64,000 nucleotides of DNA from Paraferrimonas sedimenticola (lineage in GTDB: Bacteria > Pseudomonadota > Gammaproteobacteria > Enterobacterales > Shewanellaceae): assembly GCF_002282855.1 (NCBI RefSeq), contig NZ_NRIR01000002.1, positions 124,001-188,000 on the forward strand, given 5' to 3'. This document shows positions 23,123-32,437 of the stretch, piece by piece. The translations under genes and the position numbers were made by a program. The notes under the pieces are model-generated. The model ran no database searches and was not told the DNA's origin. It saw only the letters and a program-made list of their open reading frames with translations. Each line of letters starts with the position of its first letter. Within the stretch, counting starts at the first letter, position 1.

Positions 23123-24232
23123 TTACAGCTGTGGCATGGTGTCAGCTGGGGTCAATACATCGCGCTCGATGATCTTAACCTTACTGTTATTGCTCAAACG
23201 CAACTGCCCGCTGGTCACCACCATCTGGCCGCCTTTCAGGCCTGAGGTGACGTGCGCAAGTTCGCCGTTGCGCTCTTGCACTTCTACGTTGATCTGATTT
23301 GCGCGCAGCTGGCCCTGATCGTCTTCCTCGACCACATACACAGTGTTGCCGTACAGAGTGAAGTTAATCGCGGTTTCAGGCAGTACTACTTGGTCCACCA
23401 GCTCTGGAAGCTGAATGGCCACTCGAGAGAACATGCCAGAGCGCAAACGGCCGTCATTGTTTGGAATAGTGGCTTGCACTTGAATAAGACCACTTTGATA
23501 AAACACAGCCGGCTCAATGGCGCTAATGGCGCCGTCAAAGCTGTGCTCTGGGTGTGCGTCTACGTACACCTTAACCGGCGTGCCCACGGCAATCTTGGCC
23601 AACTCATTTTGAGGAATGGTAAAGCGGATCTTCATGGTGCTGATGTCTTCCAAACGCACGATATCGGTACCCGCTTGCAGATATTCGCCCAAGTTAACCG
23701 AGCGAATGCCCACCAAGCCAGCAAATGGTGCCTTGATCTGACGTTTATCTATGGTGGCGTTCAAGCTTTCAATATCGGCTTCTAGCGCCATGAAAGCAGC
23801 TTCGGCCTGGTCTAGGTCAGACTTAGATACTGAGCCTACTTTGTAAAGTCGATTCAATCGTTTGTACTCAGACTCTGCCGCTGGTAATCGCACCTTGGCA
23901 TTCTTGAGATTAGCCTCCTCGACCTGAGAGTTCTGGGTTAACAGCAACTGACCTTGCTCAACCTTAGTACCGTTTTCAAAGTCGATAGACTTGACTAAAC
24001 CAGCGGTTTCGGTGGCTAGGGTGACGCCCTGATTTGGCTCAACAAAGCCAATGGCGTCTATGGTTGGCGACCAGGTCATTAGCTCAACCGGTTGCGCGGT
24101 AACCGCAAACTCCGGCTCCGGCATGTTGGCGATGGCCTCTTTCATCTTGCCTTGTACAAAGAAATTAAAGCCAATCACACTGCCAAAAAGCACCGCGGCC
24201 AATACAATTACCAATAGGATCCACTTCTTCAT
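23123..24232 (-). CDS. RND efflux periplasmic adaptor (membrane fusion protein)
   Basis: AcrA/MexA-type periplasmic adaptor that joins the RND permease to an outer-membrane channel. N-terminal anchor MKKWILLVIVLAAVLFGSVIG, then a lipoyl/barrel-sandwich half, an alpha hairpin (about residues 85-150), the second lipoyl half (APFAGLVGIRSVNLGEYLQAG), a beta-barrel and a membrane-proximal domain. I place the start at 24232 (369 aa). A start at 24277 would overlap the regulator gene by 25 bases and add a non-hydrophobic leader. Co-transcribed with the permease and the TetR gene. Confidence 0.92.
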   Translation of the reverse strand: MKKWILLVIVLAAVLFGSVIGFNFFVQGKMKEAIANMPEPEFAVTAQPVELMTWSPTIDAIGFVEPNQGVTLATETAGLVKSIDFENGTKVEQGQLLLTQNSQVEEANLKNAKVRLPAAESEYKRLNRLYKVGSVSKSDLDQAEAAFMALEADIESLNATIDKRQIKAPFAGLVGIRSVNLGEYLQAGTDIVRLEDISTMKIRFTIPQNELAKIAVGTPVKVYVDAHPEHSFDGAISAIEPAVFYQSGLIQVQATIPNNDGRLRSGMFSRVAIQLPELVDQVVLPETAINFTLYGNTVYVVEEDDQGQLRANQINVEVQERNGELAHVTSGLKGGQMVVTSGQLRLSNNSKVKIIERDVLTPADTMPQL

Positions 24233-24252
24233 CCCGTTTCTAGCTCCCGTGC

Positions 24253-24810
24253 TTACTTTGTGATGGATTGCCAGCAAAGCTCATAGGCTTGCTGCAATTG
24301 TTCTTGGTTGAATTCGATACCTTGTCGTCGGCGGCGGGCCAGCCCAATGGCGGGCTCGAGAAAGACGCAACCTAAGATTTCGGTATCCAGGGGTTTAAAT
24401 TGTTGAGTAGCCACTCCATGGTTGAACATTTCAATTAGCGGCTGATAAATCTCTCGAGCAGCTTGGACAGATTCTTGGTTGTTAGAACCTGGCAGCTGAT
24501 TGATTTGGTCGTAGCTCAAACGGTCAGGGTCTCGCTCGAGCTCAAACTGGGCAATGTTCATCCAAACGCGATGACAGCGCTCTTGTAAAGTGCCGCTCTC
24601 GCTACCTGCCAGTACTTGACTCGCAGCTTGGCGCATTTTGTGTTCGCGCAATGCCTGAGTCAGCGCTTCTTTGTCAGCAAAGTAGCGATAAATCGTACCT
24701 GCGGCGATGCCGGCCTGCTTGGCCAGTTTTTGCATCGATAGCTTGTGATAACCCTGTTGAGCAATGATGCTCTCGGCTGCCAGTAAGATTTGTTGTTGTT
24801 TGTTGCTCAT
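24253..24810 (-). CDS. TetR-family transcriptional repressor of the RND operon
   Basis: N-terminal helix-turn-helix of the TetR family (residues about 8-50: QQILLAAESIIAQQGYHKLS through GTIYRYFADKEAL) and a variable ligand-binding C-terminal half. 185 aa from the ATG at 24810. An upstream ATG at 24882 would place a perfect operator palindrome inside the coding sequence, so I reject it. It is the first gene of the regulator-adaptor-permease set, transcribed away from rep. It likely represses its own operon and responds to pump substrates; that is inferred from family and context. Confidence 0.9.
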   Translation of the reverse strand: MSNKQQQILLAAESIIAQQGYHKLSMQKLAKQAGIAAGTIYRYFADKEALTQALREHKMRQAASQVLAGSESGTLQERCHRVWMNIAQFELERDPDRLSYDQINQLPGSNNQESVQAAREIYQPLIEMFNHGVATQQFKPLDTEILGCVFLEPAIGLARRRRQGIEFNQEQLQQAYELCWQSITK

Positions 24811-24821
24811 TATTCGATCGC

Positions 24822-24845
24822 CAATGAATGAACGTTCATTCATTG
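24822..24845. promoter_or_regulatory. Perfect 24-bp palindrome, likely TetR-type operator
   Basis: Half-site CAATGAATGAAC followed by its exact reverse complement, 11 bases upstream of the TetR gene start. The core TGAATGAACGTTCATTCA is the kind of symmetrical site bound by TetR/AcrR-like repressors. It probably covers the promoter of the efflux operon. Confidence 0.8.
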
Positions 24846-25017
24846 TAGTGAGAGATTCGTAAATTTCAATGAATCGATGCAAATTTTTCCGGTAAGTTAG
24901 AATAATCTCGATATTTGGACACTATTACAGCGGAGAAACGGCGGCGATTGCTGCCTGAATGGGCGCGAATTTGCTATTATGCACGCCCTTCGATTTCGCG
25001 CTAGGAAGTAAACTTCG

Positions 25018-27036
25018 ATGAAACTCAATCCCGGTCAGGAGCAAGCAGTAAACTACGTTAGCGGACCCTGTCTGGTGTTGGCGGGTGCCGGTAGTGGCAA
25101 GACTCGAGTGATTACTAACAAGATAGCCCACTTGGTACAAAACTGTGGCTATCAAGCGCGTCACATCGCCGCGGTAACCTTTACCAACAAGGCCGCACGC
25201 GAGATGAAAGAGCGGGTTGGCCAAACCATGGGGCGCAAACAGTGTCGTGGTCTTTGGGTGTCGACCTTTCACACTTTGGGCTTAGAGATCATTCGTCGCG
25301 AGGTGAAAATCCTCGGGCTTAAAGCCGGTTTTTCCCTGTTTGACGACCAAGACAGTTTGGCGTTGTTAAAGGACCTGACTTCCGAGCAAATCGACGGTGA
25401 TAAGGATTTGCTATCGCAATTAGTCAATCAAATCTCCAATTGGAAAAACGATCTGATTTTGCCGGACATGGCCATCAAACAGGCGCGTGAGCCAAAACAG
25501 ATTCTGTTTGCCAACAGTTACAAGCTGTACCAACAGCACCTTAAGGCCTACAACGCGCTGGATTTTGACGATCTAATTCTGATGCCGACCTTATTACTTC
25601 AAAGTAATGCCGAGGTCAGGCAGCGCTGGCAAGACCGGATTCGCTATTTGCTGGTGGACGAATACCAAGACACCAATACATCGCAATACTTGCTGGTTAA
25701 ACTTCTGGTGGGCGAGCGGGCGCGTTTTACCGTGGTTGGGGATGACGATCAGTCGATTTACTCTTGGCGTGGCGCCAAGCCGCAAAACCTGGTGCTACTA
25801 AGTCAGGACTTTCCTTCGCTGCGCTTGATTAAATTGGAGCAAAACTATCGCTCGTCGGGCCGCATCCTTAAATCGGCCAATATTCTGATTGCCAACAACC
25901 CCCACGTATTCGAAAAGACCCTATTTAGCGAATTGGCCTATGGTGAACCGCTGCGAGTATTGCAGGCAAATAACGAAGAGCAAGAAGCCGAGCGAGTGGT
26001 CGCCGAGATCATTCGCCACAAGTTTATGAAGCGCTCCCAGTTTGGTGAATACGCCATTTTGTATCGCGGTAACCATCAGGCTCGCTTGTTTGAGCGAGCG
26101 CTGATGACCAACCGTATTCCCTACAAACTCTCGGGAGGTACCTCGTTTTTCTCACGCGCGGAAATCAAGGACATCATGGCTTACCTGCGCTTGTTGGTAA
26201 ATCCAGATGACGACAACGCTTTGCTGCGGATCATCAATACCCCTAAGCGTGGTATTGGCCCTGCGTCGTTAGAAAAAATAGGTGCACTGGCTAACGAACT
26301 CGACCAGTCGATGTTTGCCACCGCCGCCGATGACCGCCTTGGTCACGTGCTATCCGGGACTGCGCTGCACTCGGTTAAGCAGTTTGTGCGTTTTGTGGTG
26401 GAAACCGCCGACAACGCCCAGCGGGGTGATAGCGTGGCGGCGCTGAGAAGCCTGATTCAGGGTATCGACTACGAGGACTTCCTCTACGAAACCAGCGCTT
26501 CGCCCAAAGCGGCGGAGATGCGCATGAAAAACATCTCTGAGCTGTATCGTTGGATCACCGAGATGCTTGAAGGGGATGAGCTAGAAGAGCCAATGACGCT
26601 GGCCCAGGTCGTCACCCGCTTGACCTTGCGTGACATGATGGAGCGCAACAGTGAGGAAGAGGGCGGCGATCAAGTGCAATTGATGACTCTGCACTCATCC
26701 AAAGGCCTTGAGTATCCCTACTGTTTTATGGTGGGGATGGAAGAGGGCTTGCTACCTCATCAATCAAGCTTGGATGAAGACAACGTCGAAGAGGAGCGTC
26801 GTTTGGCCTACGTGGGCATCACTCGTGCGCAACAAGAGCTTTGGTTTACTCTGTGCCGTGAACGCCGTCAGTTTGGCGAAACCATTACCACAGAACCGAG
26901 CCGCTTTTTATTGGAGTTGCCACAGGACGATCTGGAGTGGATGGACCGGCGCAAACCGCAAAGTGCGGAGCAGCGACAGCAAGTGGGCAAGGCCAACATT
27001 GCCAACCTACGCGCCATGCTAAAGAACAAGTCTTAA
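25018..27036 (+). CDS. rep: ATP-dependent DNA helicase Rep
   Basis: UvrD/Rep superfamily 1A 3'-5' helicase that works with the replisome to remove protein roadblocks. Walker A GAGSGKT is at residues 23-29. Motif II DEYQDTN, motif [16 protein letters not shown], motif [12 protein letters not shown] and motif [11 protein letters not shown] are all present. The protein matches E. coli Rep closely along its length (672 aa). AGGAAG precedes the ATG. Its TAA overlaps the stop of the convergent GGDEF-EAL gene. It is distinct from the uvrD paralogue at 40.7 kb. Confidence 0.97.
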   Translation: MKLNPGQEQAVNYVSGPCLVLAGAGSGKTRVITNKIAHLVQNCGYQARHIAAVTFTNKAAREMKERVGQTMGRKQCRGLWVSTFHTLGLEIIRREVKILGLKAGFSLFDDQDSLALLKDLTSEQIDGDKDLLSQLVNQISNWKNDLILPDMAIKQAREPKQILFANSYKLYQQHLKAYNALDFDDLILMPTLLLQSNAEVRQRWQDRIRYLLVDEYQDTNTSQYLLVKLLVGERARFTVVGDDDQSIYSWRGAKPQNLVLLSQDFPSLRLIKLEQNYRSSGRILKSANILIANNPHVFEKTLFSELAYGEPLRVLQANNEEQEAERVVAEIIRHKFMKRSQFGEYAILYRGNHQARLFERALMTNRIPYKLSGGTSFFSRAEIKDIMAYLRLLVNPDDDNALLRIINTPKRGIGPASLEKIGALANELDQSMFATAADDRLGHVLSGTALHSVKQFVRFVVETADNAQRGDSVAALRSLIQGIDYEDFLYETSASPKAAEMRMKNISELYRWITEMLEGDELEEPMTLAQVVTRLTLRDMMERNSEEEGGDQVQLMTLHSSKGLEYPYCFMVGMEEGLLPHQSSLDEDNVEEERRLAYVGITRAQQELWFTLCRERRQFGETITTEPSRFLLELPQDDLEWMDRRKPQSAEQRQQVGKANIANLRAMLKNKS

Positions 27037-28583
27037 AGGTCGACGTGATGATAGTGGGCGATAACTTCCTCTAACGGCAGTGGCTCGCTATGCCAATACC
27101 CTTGAGCTTGAGTACATCCAAGCTGGCGCAATAAGCTCACCTGCTTTGGATGCTCCACGCCGCTGGCTATCAACTGATAACTGAGATTCCGGGCCATTGC
27201 CGCAAAGGACTTCACCAGGTTCTGGCTGCGGTCACTATCGATCAGGCTGTTAACGAATTGACGGTCCATTTTCAGGTAGTCCGCGTCTAAGTCAGTGAGC
27301 GCTAAGAACGAACTATAGCCAGCGCCATAGCCATCAATACCAATCTGTACCTTCAAACGACGCAATCGTTGAATTGACTCAAGGTGTTGCTTAAAGCCTT
27401 GGTTGAGGGACTGCTCGTCAAACTCCAGCGCCAAATTCGACAAGCGTGCTCGCAATCGTCGAATTACTCGCATCAACTTGCCCAAATTGGTTTGGTGCTT
27501 GAGGTGATCGGTACTCAAGTTAATTTGCAGCTGAACATTGCTCGGTAAGCTTTGCAGTTGATCGGCGGCCTTTTCTAAGGCTTGTAGCACGTAGCGGTCA
27601 ACCTCTAGCATCAAGCCGCTTTGGCTTGCCACCGGCAAGAACTCTCGTGGCAGAATCAAACCTCGAGTAGGATGTTGCCAGCGCAACAGCACTTCATAGC
27701 CGGTGATCTGGGCTTGGTCCAAGTGGTACAAGGGCATCAAGTAGAGATCGAGCTCTTTGTGGCTCAGGGCGTGCCTTAACTCATTTTCTAGATGTGCTTG
27801 CGACAGTTGATTGCGATGCAACTCTTGGTCGAAGAACACATAGCTACCACGACCGGTATGCTTGGCCTGGTACATGGCGGCATCGGCGTCTCTCAGCAAG
27901 CTGGCGCTGGTCTCGAATTGATGCCGCCCAGAGAGTGCAATACCGACCGAAGCGCTACAGTAGATGCTATTGCCCTCAAGTTGGTAGGGTTCAGCAATGG
28001 TGCTGATAACTCGCTCTGCTACATCGCGCACTGCGGTGCGACTATCAATGCTATCGAGCAGAATAACAAACTCATCGCCGCTTAAACGCGCTAGTGTGTC
28101 GTTATCGCGTATGCACAATAGCAGCCGCTGCGCGACTTCGATGAGCAGCGCATCACCCACGTTGTGGCCAAAGCTATCGTTAATCGATTTGAATTTATCC
28201 AAATCGATAAACAGTAAGGCAAGGTTGTCGCCTGGGTGGCGTTTGACGTGGCGCAGGGCCTGGGCCAGTCGGTCGTGAAATAGGGCGCGATTGGGTAACT
28301 GGGTCAGGCTGTCATGGCGGGCGTCGAACATGAGTTGTTGTTCGGCTTTGCGTCTTTGCTGCACCTCGCACTGGAGCGCGTGATTTAATTGCTCCATTTT
28401 CTCGGTACGAGCTTTAACTAACTGTTCGAGCGCTTGGTGTTGCTGAATTTCGAACTTTGCTTGAGCTTGGGAGGCAGACAACAACTCCTCTCGAGCTTGC
28501 TCTAGCTGCTGCTGAGCTTCCTCAAGTCGTTGTTTTAGATGACGGTTCTCTAAAGAGAGCGCGTCTTTTGCGGTGCTATCCAT
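27033..28583 (-). CDS. Cytosolic GGDEF-EAL protein with degenerate EAL domain
   Basis: 516 aa with no membrane segment. A Gln/Glu-rich coiled coil (about 10-85) comes first, then GGDEF (about 88-250) and EAL (about 262-510). The GGDEF motif reads SGDEF (168-172), which is tolerated in active cyclases, and an RxxD inhibitory site (R159-D162) is present. The EAL domain has EVL for EAL (297-299), DG for the metal-binding Asp pair (D417-G418) and ASGVE for AEGVE (473-477). Phosphodiesterase activity is therefore doubtful, and the domain may bind c-di-GMP or act as a regulator. Convergent with rep, overlapping stop codons. Confidence 0.9.
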   Translation of the reverse strand: MDSTAKDALSLENRHLKQRLEEAQQQLEQAREELLSASQAQAKFEIQQHQALEQLVKARTEKMEQLNHALQCEVQQRRKAEQQLMFDARHDSLTQLPNRALFHDRLAQALRHVKRHPGDNLALLFIDLDKFKSINDSFGHNVGDALLIEVAQRLLLCIRDNDTLARLSGDEFVILLDSIDSRTAVRDVAERVISTIAEPYQLEGNSIYCSASVGIALSGRHQFETSASLLRDADAAMYQAKHTGRGSYVFFDQELHRNQLSQAHLENELRHALSHKELDLYLMPLYHLDQAQITGYEVLLRWQHPTRGLILPREFLPVASQSGLMLEVDRYVLQALEKAADQLQSLPSNVQLQINLSTDHLKHQTNLGKLMRVIRRLRARLSNLALEFDEQSLNQGFKQHLESIQRLRRLKVQIGIDGYGAGYSSFLALTDLDADYLKMDRQFVNSLIDSDRSQNLVKSFAAMARNLSYQLIASGVEHPKQVSLLRQLGCTQAQGYWHSEPLPLEEVIAHYHHVDL

Positions 28584-28726
28584 AGCCTGCTTAATCGAAT
28601 CCGTGCGTTGCTTTAGCTGCCCCTATGTATACCATGATTCCGGGACTGCGAGAAGAAATCGCTGACTAATCTTTACTCGAGATTACTAATTTCTGACCAA
28701 TCGGTTTAAACTAAGGGTATTAGCGC

Positions 28727-28755
28727 TGGACTATGGCTAAGCGAATCCGTATAGT
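28727..28755 (+). promoter_or_regulatory. Candidate promoter of the tRNA operon
   Basis: TGGACT (28727-28732), 17-base spacer, TATAGT (28750-28755), followed by a GC-rich discriminator (GCCCCGC) typical of stringently controlled stable-RNA promoters. It lies 36 bases before the first tRNA. Read by eye. Confidence 0.5.
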
Positions 28756-28791
28756 ATGCCCCGCTGGTAAGGCACTCGGCCTTTCGGAACT

Positions 28792-28868
28792 GCGCCCATA
28801 GCTCAGCTGGATAGAGCGCACCCCTCCGGAGGGTGAGGCCGGAGGTTCGAATCCTCCTGGGCGCGCCA
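28792..28868 (+). tRNA. argX: tRNA-Arg (anticodon CCG)
   Basis: 77-base cloverleaf with acceptor GCGCCCA/TGGGCGC, anticodon stem CACCC/GGGTG with loop CTCCGGA (anticodon CCG, reads CGG), T-arm GGAGG-TTCGAAT-CCTCC, discriminator G and encoded CCA. First of a three-tRNA operon, corresponding to E. coli argX. Confidence 0.97.
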
Positions 28869-28896
28869 TTGTCATAACCAGTGTGTTCCCGGTTGT

Positions 28897-28973
28897 GGTG
28901 GGCGTAGCTCAGTTGGTAGAGCCCCGGATTGTGATTCCGGTTGTCGTGGGTTCAAATCCCATCGTTCACCCCA
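28897..28973 (+). tRNA. hisR: tRNA-His (anticodon GTG)
   Basis: Cloverleaf with the extra 5' G (position -1) opposite C73, the identity element for His. Anticodon loop TTGTGAT gives GTG. The acceptor stem GTGGGCG/CGTTCAC contains two adjacent G-U pairs, which is slightly unusual. CCA is encoded. Second in the operon. Confidence 0.96.
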
Positions 28974-28993
28974 TTCTTTTTGGGGAAAAAATT

Positions 28994-29070
<77 letters not shown>

Positions 29071-29081
29071 CTTTTAAGAAG

Positions 29082-29107
29082 AAAGCCTCGCATTGCGAGG
29101 CTTTTTT
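29082..29107 (+). terminator. Terminator of the tRNA operon
   Basis: AAAGCCTCGC (29082-29091), loop ATT, GCGAGGCTTT (29095-29104) running into a T tract. Confidence 0.85.
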
Positions 29108-29181
29108 CGTTTCTGTTACTGCTAGTGATTCAATCGCAAAAGTCCACGCTCATCAGCGCAAGCTGGTACGTAAAGACCAAA

Positions 29182-29203
29182 GCCGCTAACTCAAGTTAGC
29201 GGC
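29182..29203 (-). terminator. Hairpin at the hemY stop codon, possible terminator
   Basis: GCCGCTAACT/AGTTAGCGGC inverted repeat that includes the last hemY codons and its TAG. On the minus strand it is followed by TTTGGTCTTT, a broken T tract, so termination is plausible but not certain. Confidence 0.55.
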
Positions 29204-30355
29204 GTGTTTGTAGCTGCTGATGGCAGCAAATTGCTCACCCTGATTTTCCTGAATGTCTGCCAGAATCAAATAGCGCTCACGTGTGGGCTCGGCTTTGATG
29301 GCGGCTTGCCAATAGGGCTTGGCCTGCTTGAACAGTCGGTCTTTGAGCATCAAACGGCCAATGCAATCGTTGAGCTCTGCCGATTCTGGGTTGGCTTGAT
29401 GAAACTTGTTGAGCAGCGTTTGCAACTTGTCGTTGTCTTGCCAGTGCATCAGTTCAGCAACCGCCGCCAGAGTGTGGGGGTCTTGATGGCTTTTAAGTTG
29501 TTTCATCAACAACTGCTGGGCTTCAGCCAATTCAAACTGTGCAAGCTGGCGACAGTACTCGGCTTTAATGATGGGTTTATTACGCTCAACTCGCGGCATC
29601 CAAGCCCAATGCTTGCGGAGCTCGTCTAAGGTTCGATTGTCACTAGCACTGAGCTCGCCTAAGTCAACTTTGAGCAGCAGGGCTTCGGCTTGCTCGCCGT
29701 CGAGCAGTTGTTTTTTGCGCAGCAAAGGAAGAATCAGGCGTAAGGCCTTCCAGTCACTTTGAGCCAAATAAACTTCCTTGGCTAGGCTTAACAGCGAAGG
29801 CTTAGCGCGGCCATCGACTTTGAGGGTATCCAACAGCTCTCGAGCTTGTGCAGATTCACCTTGTTGCAACAAATAGCGAATTGAGGCTACGGTCGCGGCG
29901 TTCTTGGCATTTGGCTGAGCTTTTGCCAAGGCCAAGTACTTGTCACGGGTTTCTATGTGGCCTTGTTGCTGAGCGGCGCGTGCTGCAGCTAGGTAGTTCA
30001 AGGCCGGCAGCTCGCCTTTAGCCGCACCTTTGGCCATGGCATCTTCGGCCACTTGCCAGTCTTCTTCGGCAAGGGCCAACGCGCCGGTTAGCGTGTTCTT
30101 ACGGGCGGCTGAGCGACGCCAGCGCTCTGGCCAATAGCGACTTTGTAGCAAAGTGTTGATAAACCCCACCACGAGCCACTCAAGCAATTGCAGCAAGGTG
30201 TAAAACACCACCAAAACCAATGCAGTCACTAGCAATGAGCTTTCAATGGTCCACTCGCCAACCGCAACCAATACATAGCCTTTGTTCGCAATCAGATACG
30301 GTGCAATCATCATTCCCGCGAGAATGATGAGCAAATAAGCCAGTACGCGGATCAT
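29186..30355 (-). CDS. hemY: HemY-family inner-membrane TPR protein
   Basis: Two N-terminal membrane segments (about residues 4-22 and 38-58: IRVLAYLLIILAGMMIAPYL and SLLVTALVLVVFYTLLQL) are followed by a long TPR-like helical domain. This is the HemY_N architecture of the proteobacterial protein, which is unrelated to the Gram-positive oxidase of the same name. 389 aa. Its molecular function is not established; it is linked to haem synthesis by its constant place after hemX. It overlaps hemX by four bases and is the last gene of hemC-hemD-hemX-hemY. Confidence 0.93.
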   Translation of the reverse strand: MIRVLAYLLIILAGMMIAPYLIANKGYVLVAVGEWTIESSLLVTALVLVVFYTLLQLLEWLVVGFINTLLQSRYWPERWRRSAARKNTLTGALALAEEDWQVAEDAMAKGAAKGELPALNYLAAARAAQQQGHIETRDKYLALAKAQPNAKNAATVASIRYLLQQGESAQARELLDTLKVDGRAKPSLLSLAKEVYLAQSDWKALRLILPLLRKKQLLDGEQAEALLLKVDLGELSASDNRTLDELRKHWAWMPRVERNKPIIKAEYCRQLAQFELAEAQQLLMKQLKSHQDPHTLAAVAELMHWQDNDKLQTLLNKFHQANPESAELNDCIGRLMLKDRLFKQAKPYWQAAIKAEPTRERYLILADIQENQGEQFAAISSYKHAANLS

Positions 30356-31686
30356 GGCTTAGCCTCCGACTCAACCAGCTCGCCAAAGTTGACTAATTGC
30401 TCGAGTAAACGGGATGACTTAAAGGTTTGTGGATAATCTCGCTTAAAGCGCACCTGCTTTAGCGCGTCCAGCGTGGCCAAGGCTTGCTGAGTGGTGGCGC
30501 TTTCTAAGTCAAAGTAGCGGTTGACCCAAGTCGCTGCGGTTTCAATGGCGGTGACGTAATTGGCTTGCTCGCCTCGATACAGGGCTACTTGAGCCCTTAA
30601 CAGTCGATTGCGAATGTTTTCTTTTAAGAACCACTCTTGCTCAGGTGCCAACAAGGCCTCGGTATCTGCGCCTCGGCGGCGAATGGTAAAGAGTTGATCC
30701 ACCACGCTACTCCAGGCTCGGCTGAAGTTCTGCTTCCACTCGGCAGCATCTTTGGAAACCGGCTCCGACTCGGCGTCATCTTCGATGGCAGGCAGTTCGA
30801 CAAAGTTCACCGGCAGTTGGTCGAGCTCGGCGACCAAGGTATCAATGATCAACGCGGTACCACTGATATCCACCTGCTCGATGCGTTTGAGGGTTTGAAT
30901 GTCTTGGGCTAGGGCACGGCGCAATTGCATCAGCGACGGGTTGCGCATGCTCTTAACCCTATCGTCGGCGCTTTCAAGTAGGGCAACCGCGCTGGCAATG
31001 TCTTGCTCCAACCAGAGTTTTCGACCGGCAATTCGAACCAAATAGTCTGCCTCTGCCGCTAACCAGTGGTTGGGGTTGCGGTCGGCTAACTGATTAAGCT
31101 TAATTTGCAGCTCTTGCTGGTCATCGCTTAAGGCCTGCAGCGAGTCACTATGAGTTTGTGCGTGCTCGGTTAGCGCCTGTTGCTGTGAGTGTAACGACTG
31201 CACTTGGGACAGAGGTTGCTGCAGCTTTTGCTCGAGCAGAGAACTTAGTTGCTGGTCGATGCTGCCATTGAGTTGAGCTTGTTGCTGTTGCAGCGTTTGA
31301 AACTGTGTGAACAACCATGCGCCACCGGCACCTAACGCCACAATCAGCACTAAACACAACCAGGCCAACGCGTTAGATGCTTTAGCGGGCTGTTGTTGTG
31401 TTTTGTCGGGTGATGGCGCTGTGGTTTTGGTTTTATCAGATTTGGACGCTGGCTTTGTTGCCGTTTCCGACTTGGCAGTGGTGGCTTTTGCAGGAGCGCT
31501 TTTCGCTTTGTTGTCGGCTTTGTCTGCGGCTGCTGGTTTTGCCTTGGGGTCAGGCGTTTTAGAAGGTACTACTGGGTCTGACGATGCAGTATTTGAATTC
31601 GATTCGGCCGGCGCTTTGGGAGACTGCGCTTGTTTGGACTGGTCTGGGCTATTGTCGCTGGTGCCCTTGGGTTTGTTGTCGCTCAT
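30352..31686 (-). CDS. hemX: HemX family protein (uroporphyrinogen-III C-methyltransferase-like annotation)
   Basis: A long low-complexity cytoplasmic tail rich in Lys, Ala, Pro, Ser and Thr (residues 1-105), one membrane segment (about 106-127), a Gln-rich coiled coil (about 128-200) and a helical periplasmic domain. 444 aa. Databases often label it uroporphyrinogen-III C-methyltransferase, but I see no SAM-methyltransferase motifs, so that label should not be trusted. Its start overlaps the end of hemD by 38 bases, and its end overlaps hemY by four. Confidence 0.9.
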   Translation of the reverse strand: MSDNKPKGTSDNSPDQSKQAQSPKAPAESNSNTASSDPVVPSKTPDPKAKPAAADKADNKAKSAPAKATTAKSETATKPASKSDKTKTTAPSPDKTQQQPAKASNALAWLCLVLIVALGAGGAWLFTQFQTLQQQQAQLNGSIDQQLSSLLEQKLQQPLSQVQSLHSQQQALTEHAQTHSDSLQALSDDQQELQIKLNQLADRNPNHWLAAEADYLVRIAGRKLWLEQDIASAVALLESADDRVKSMRNPSLMQLRRALAQDIQTLKRIEQVDISGTALIIDTLVAELDQLPVNFVELPAIEDDAESEPVSKDAAEWKQNFSRAWSSVVDQLFTIRRRGADTEALLAPEQEWFLKENIRNRLLRAQVALYRGEQANYVTAIETAATWVNRYFDLESATTQQALATLDALKQVRFKRDYPQTFKSSRLLEQLVNFGELVESEAKP

Positions 31687-32437
31687 CCATATTGCCTTTT
31701 AGCTGAGAAAGCGCGTCAATCACTGCTTGGTCATTGGCGCCTTGGGCATTGTGAAGATTAGTAATGCCTAGTTCTTTTGCCAACGTCAGCACACGCTCAC
31801 TTGGCACTATAAAGGTTTTGTTGGCTAGCCAGGGCCAATGGCGCTCGCCAGCCAGTTGATTGAGGTTGGTAAGACCTTCGCCGCTGGTTATTACTATGGT
31901 ATCGATCGCGCAAGCACGCCAATCGGCGATGGTCTGCTCGATATCATAGTCTGGCAGACCGCGCTGATACACCTGCCAGTAACGCACTTCGGCACCGAGC
32001 GCCGATAGGCTTTCGGCTAAGTCTTCTCGCCCGCCAACACCGCGCACTATCGCGATGCGCTTGTTTTCGACCGCCTGCAATTGAGGAAGTTGCAGCAAGC
32101 CTTCAGTTTGCTGTAACTCGGCCGGGGCGCACAAAGCCACGACACCACGCTGCTTTAAGGCAGCCTGAGTGGCCTGACCAACTGCAATACATTGTAACTG
32201 GGAATTGGCGATTTGTTGAGGTAAATCCTCAGCAAATTCAACTGCATTGGTTGAGATGAAGATAATGATATCGGCCCATTGATGGAGTTCGGTGGCGGAC
32301 CATTGTTGGGCTAAGGGAGTGGTTTGAATGGAAATCATAGGGGCTACACAGGTGCGCAGCCCCAGTTCGCTCAGTCGCATTTGCAAGCTTTGGTTACGCC
32401 CTTTGGGGCGAGTTAGCAAAAGCGAGGTGGGCGTCAT
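31649..32437 (-). CDS. hemD: Uroporphyrinogen-III synthase HemD
   Basis: Cyclises hydroxymethylbilane to uroporphyrinogen III with inversion of ring D. Two Rossmann-like halves are evident, with the conserved IIFISTNAVEF and DTIVITSGEGLTNL segments. 262 aa; sequence conservation is low in this family, so position after hemC adds weight. The ATG follows the hemC TAA with no spacer, indicating coupling. The last 38 bases overlap hemX. Confidence 0.92.
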   Translation of the reverse strand: MTPTSLLLTRPKGRNQSLQMRLSELGLRTCVAPMISIQTTPLAQQWSATELHQWADIIIFISTNAVEFAEDLPQQIANSQLQCIAVGQATQAALKQRGVVALCAPAELQQTEGLLQLPQLQAVENKRIAIVRGVGGREDLAESLSALGAEVRYWQVYQRGLPDYDIEQTIADWRACAIDTIVITSGEGLTNLNQLAGERHWPWLANKTFIVPSERVLTLAKELGITNLHNAQGANDQAVIDALSQLKGNMDERQQTQGHQRQ

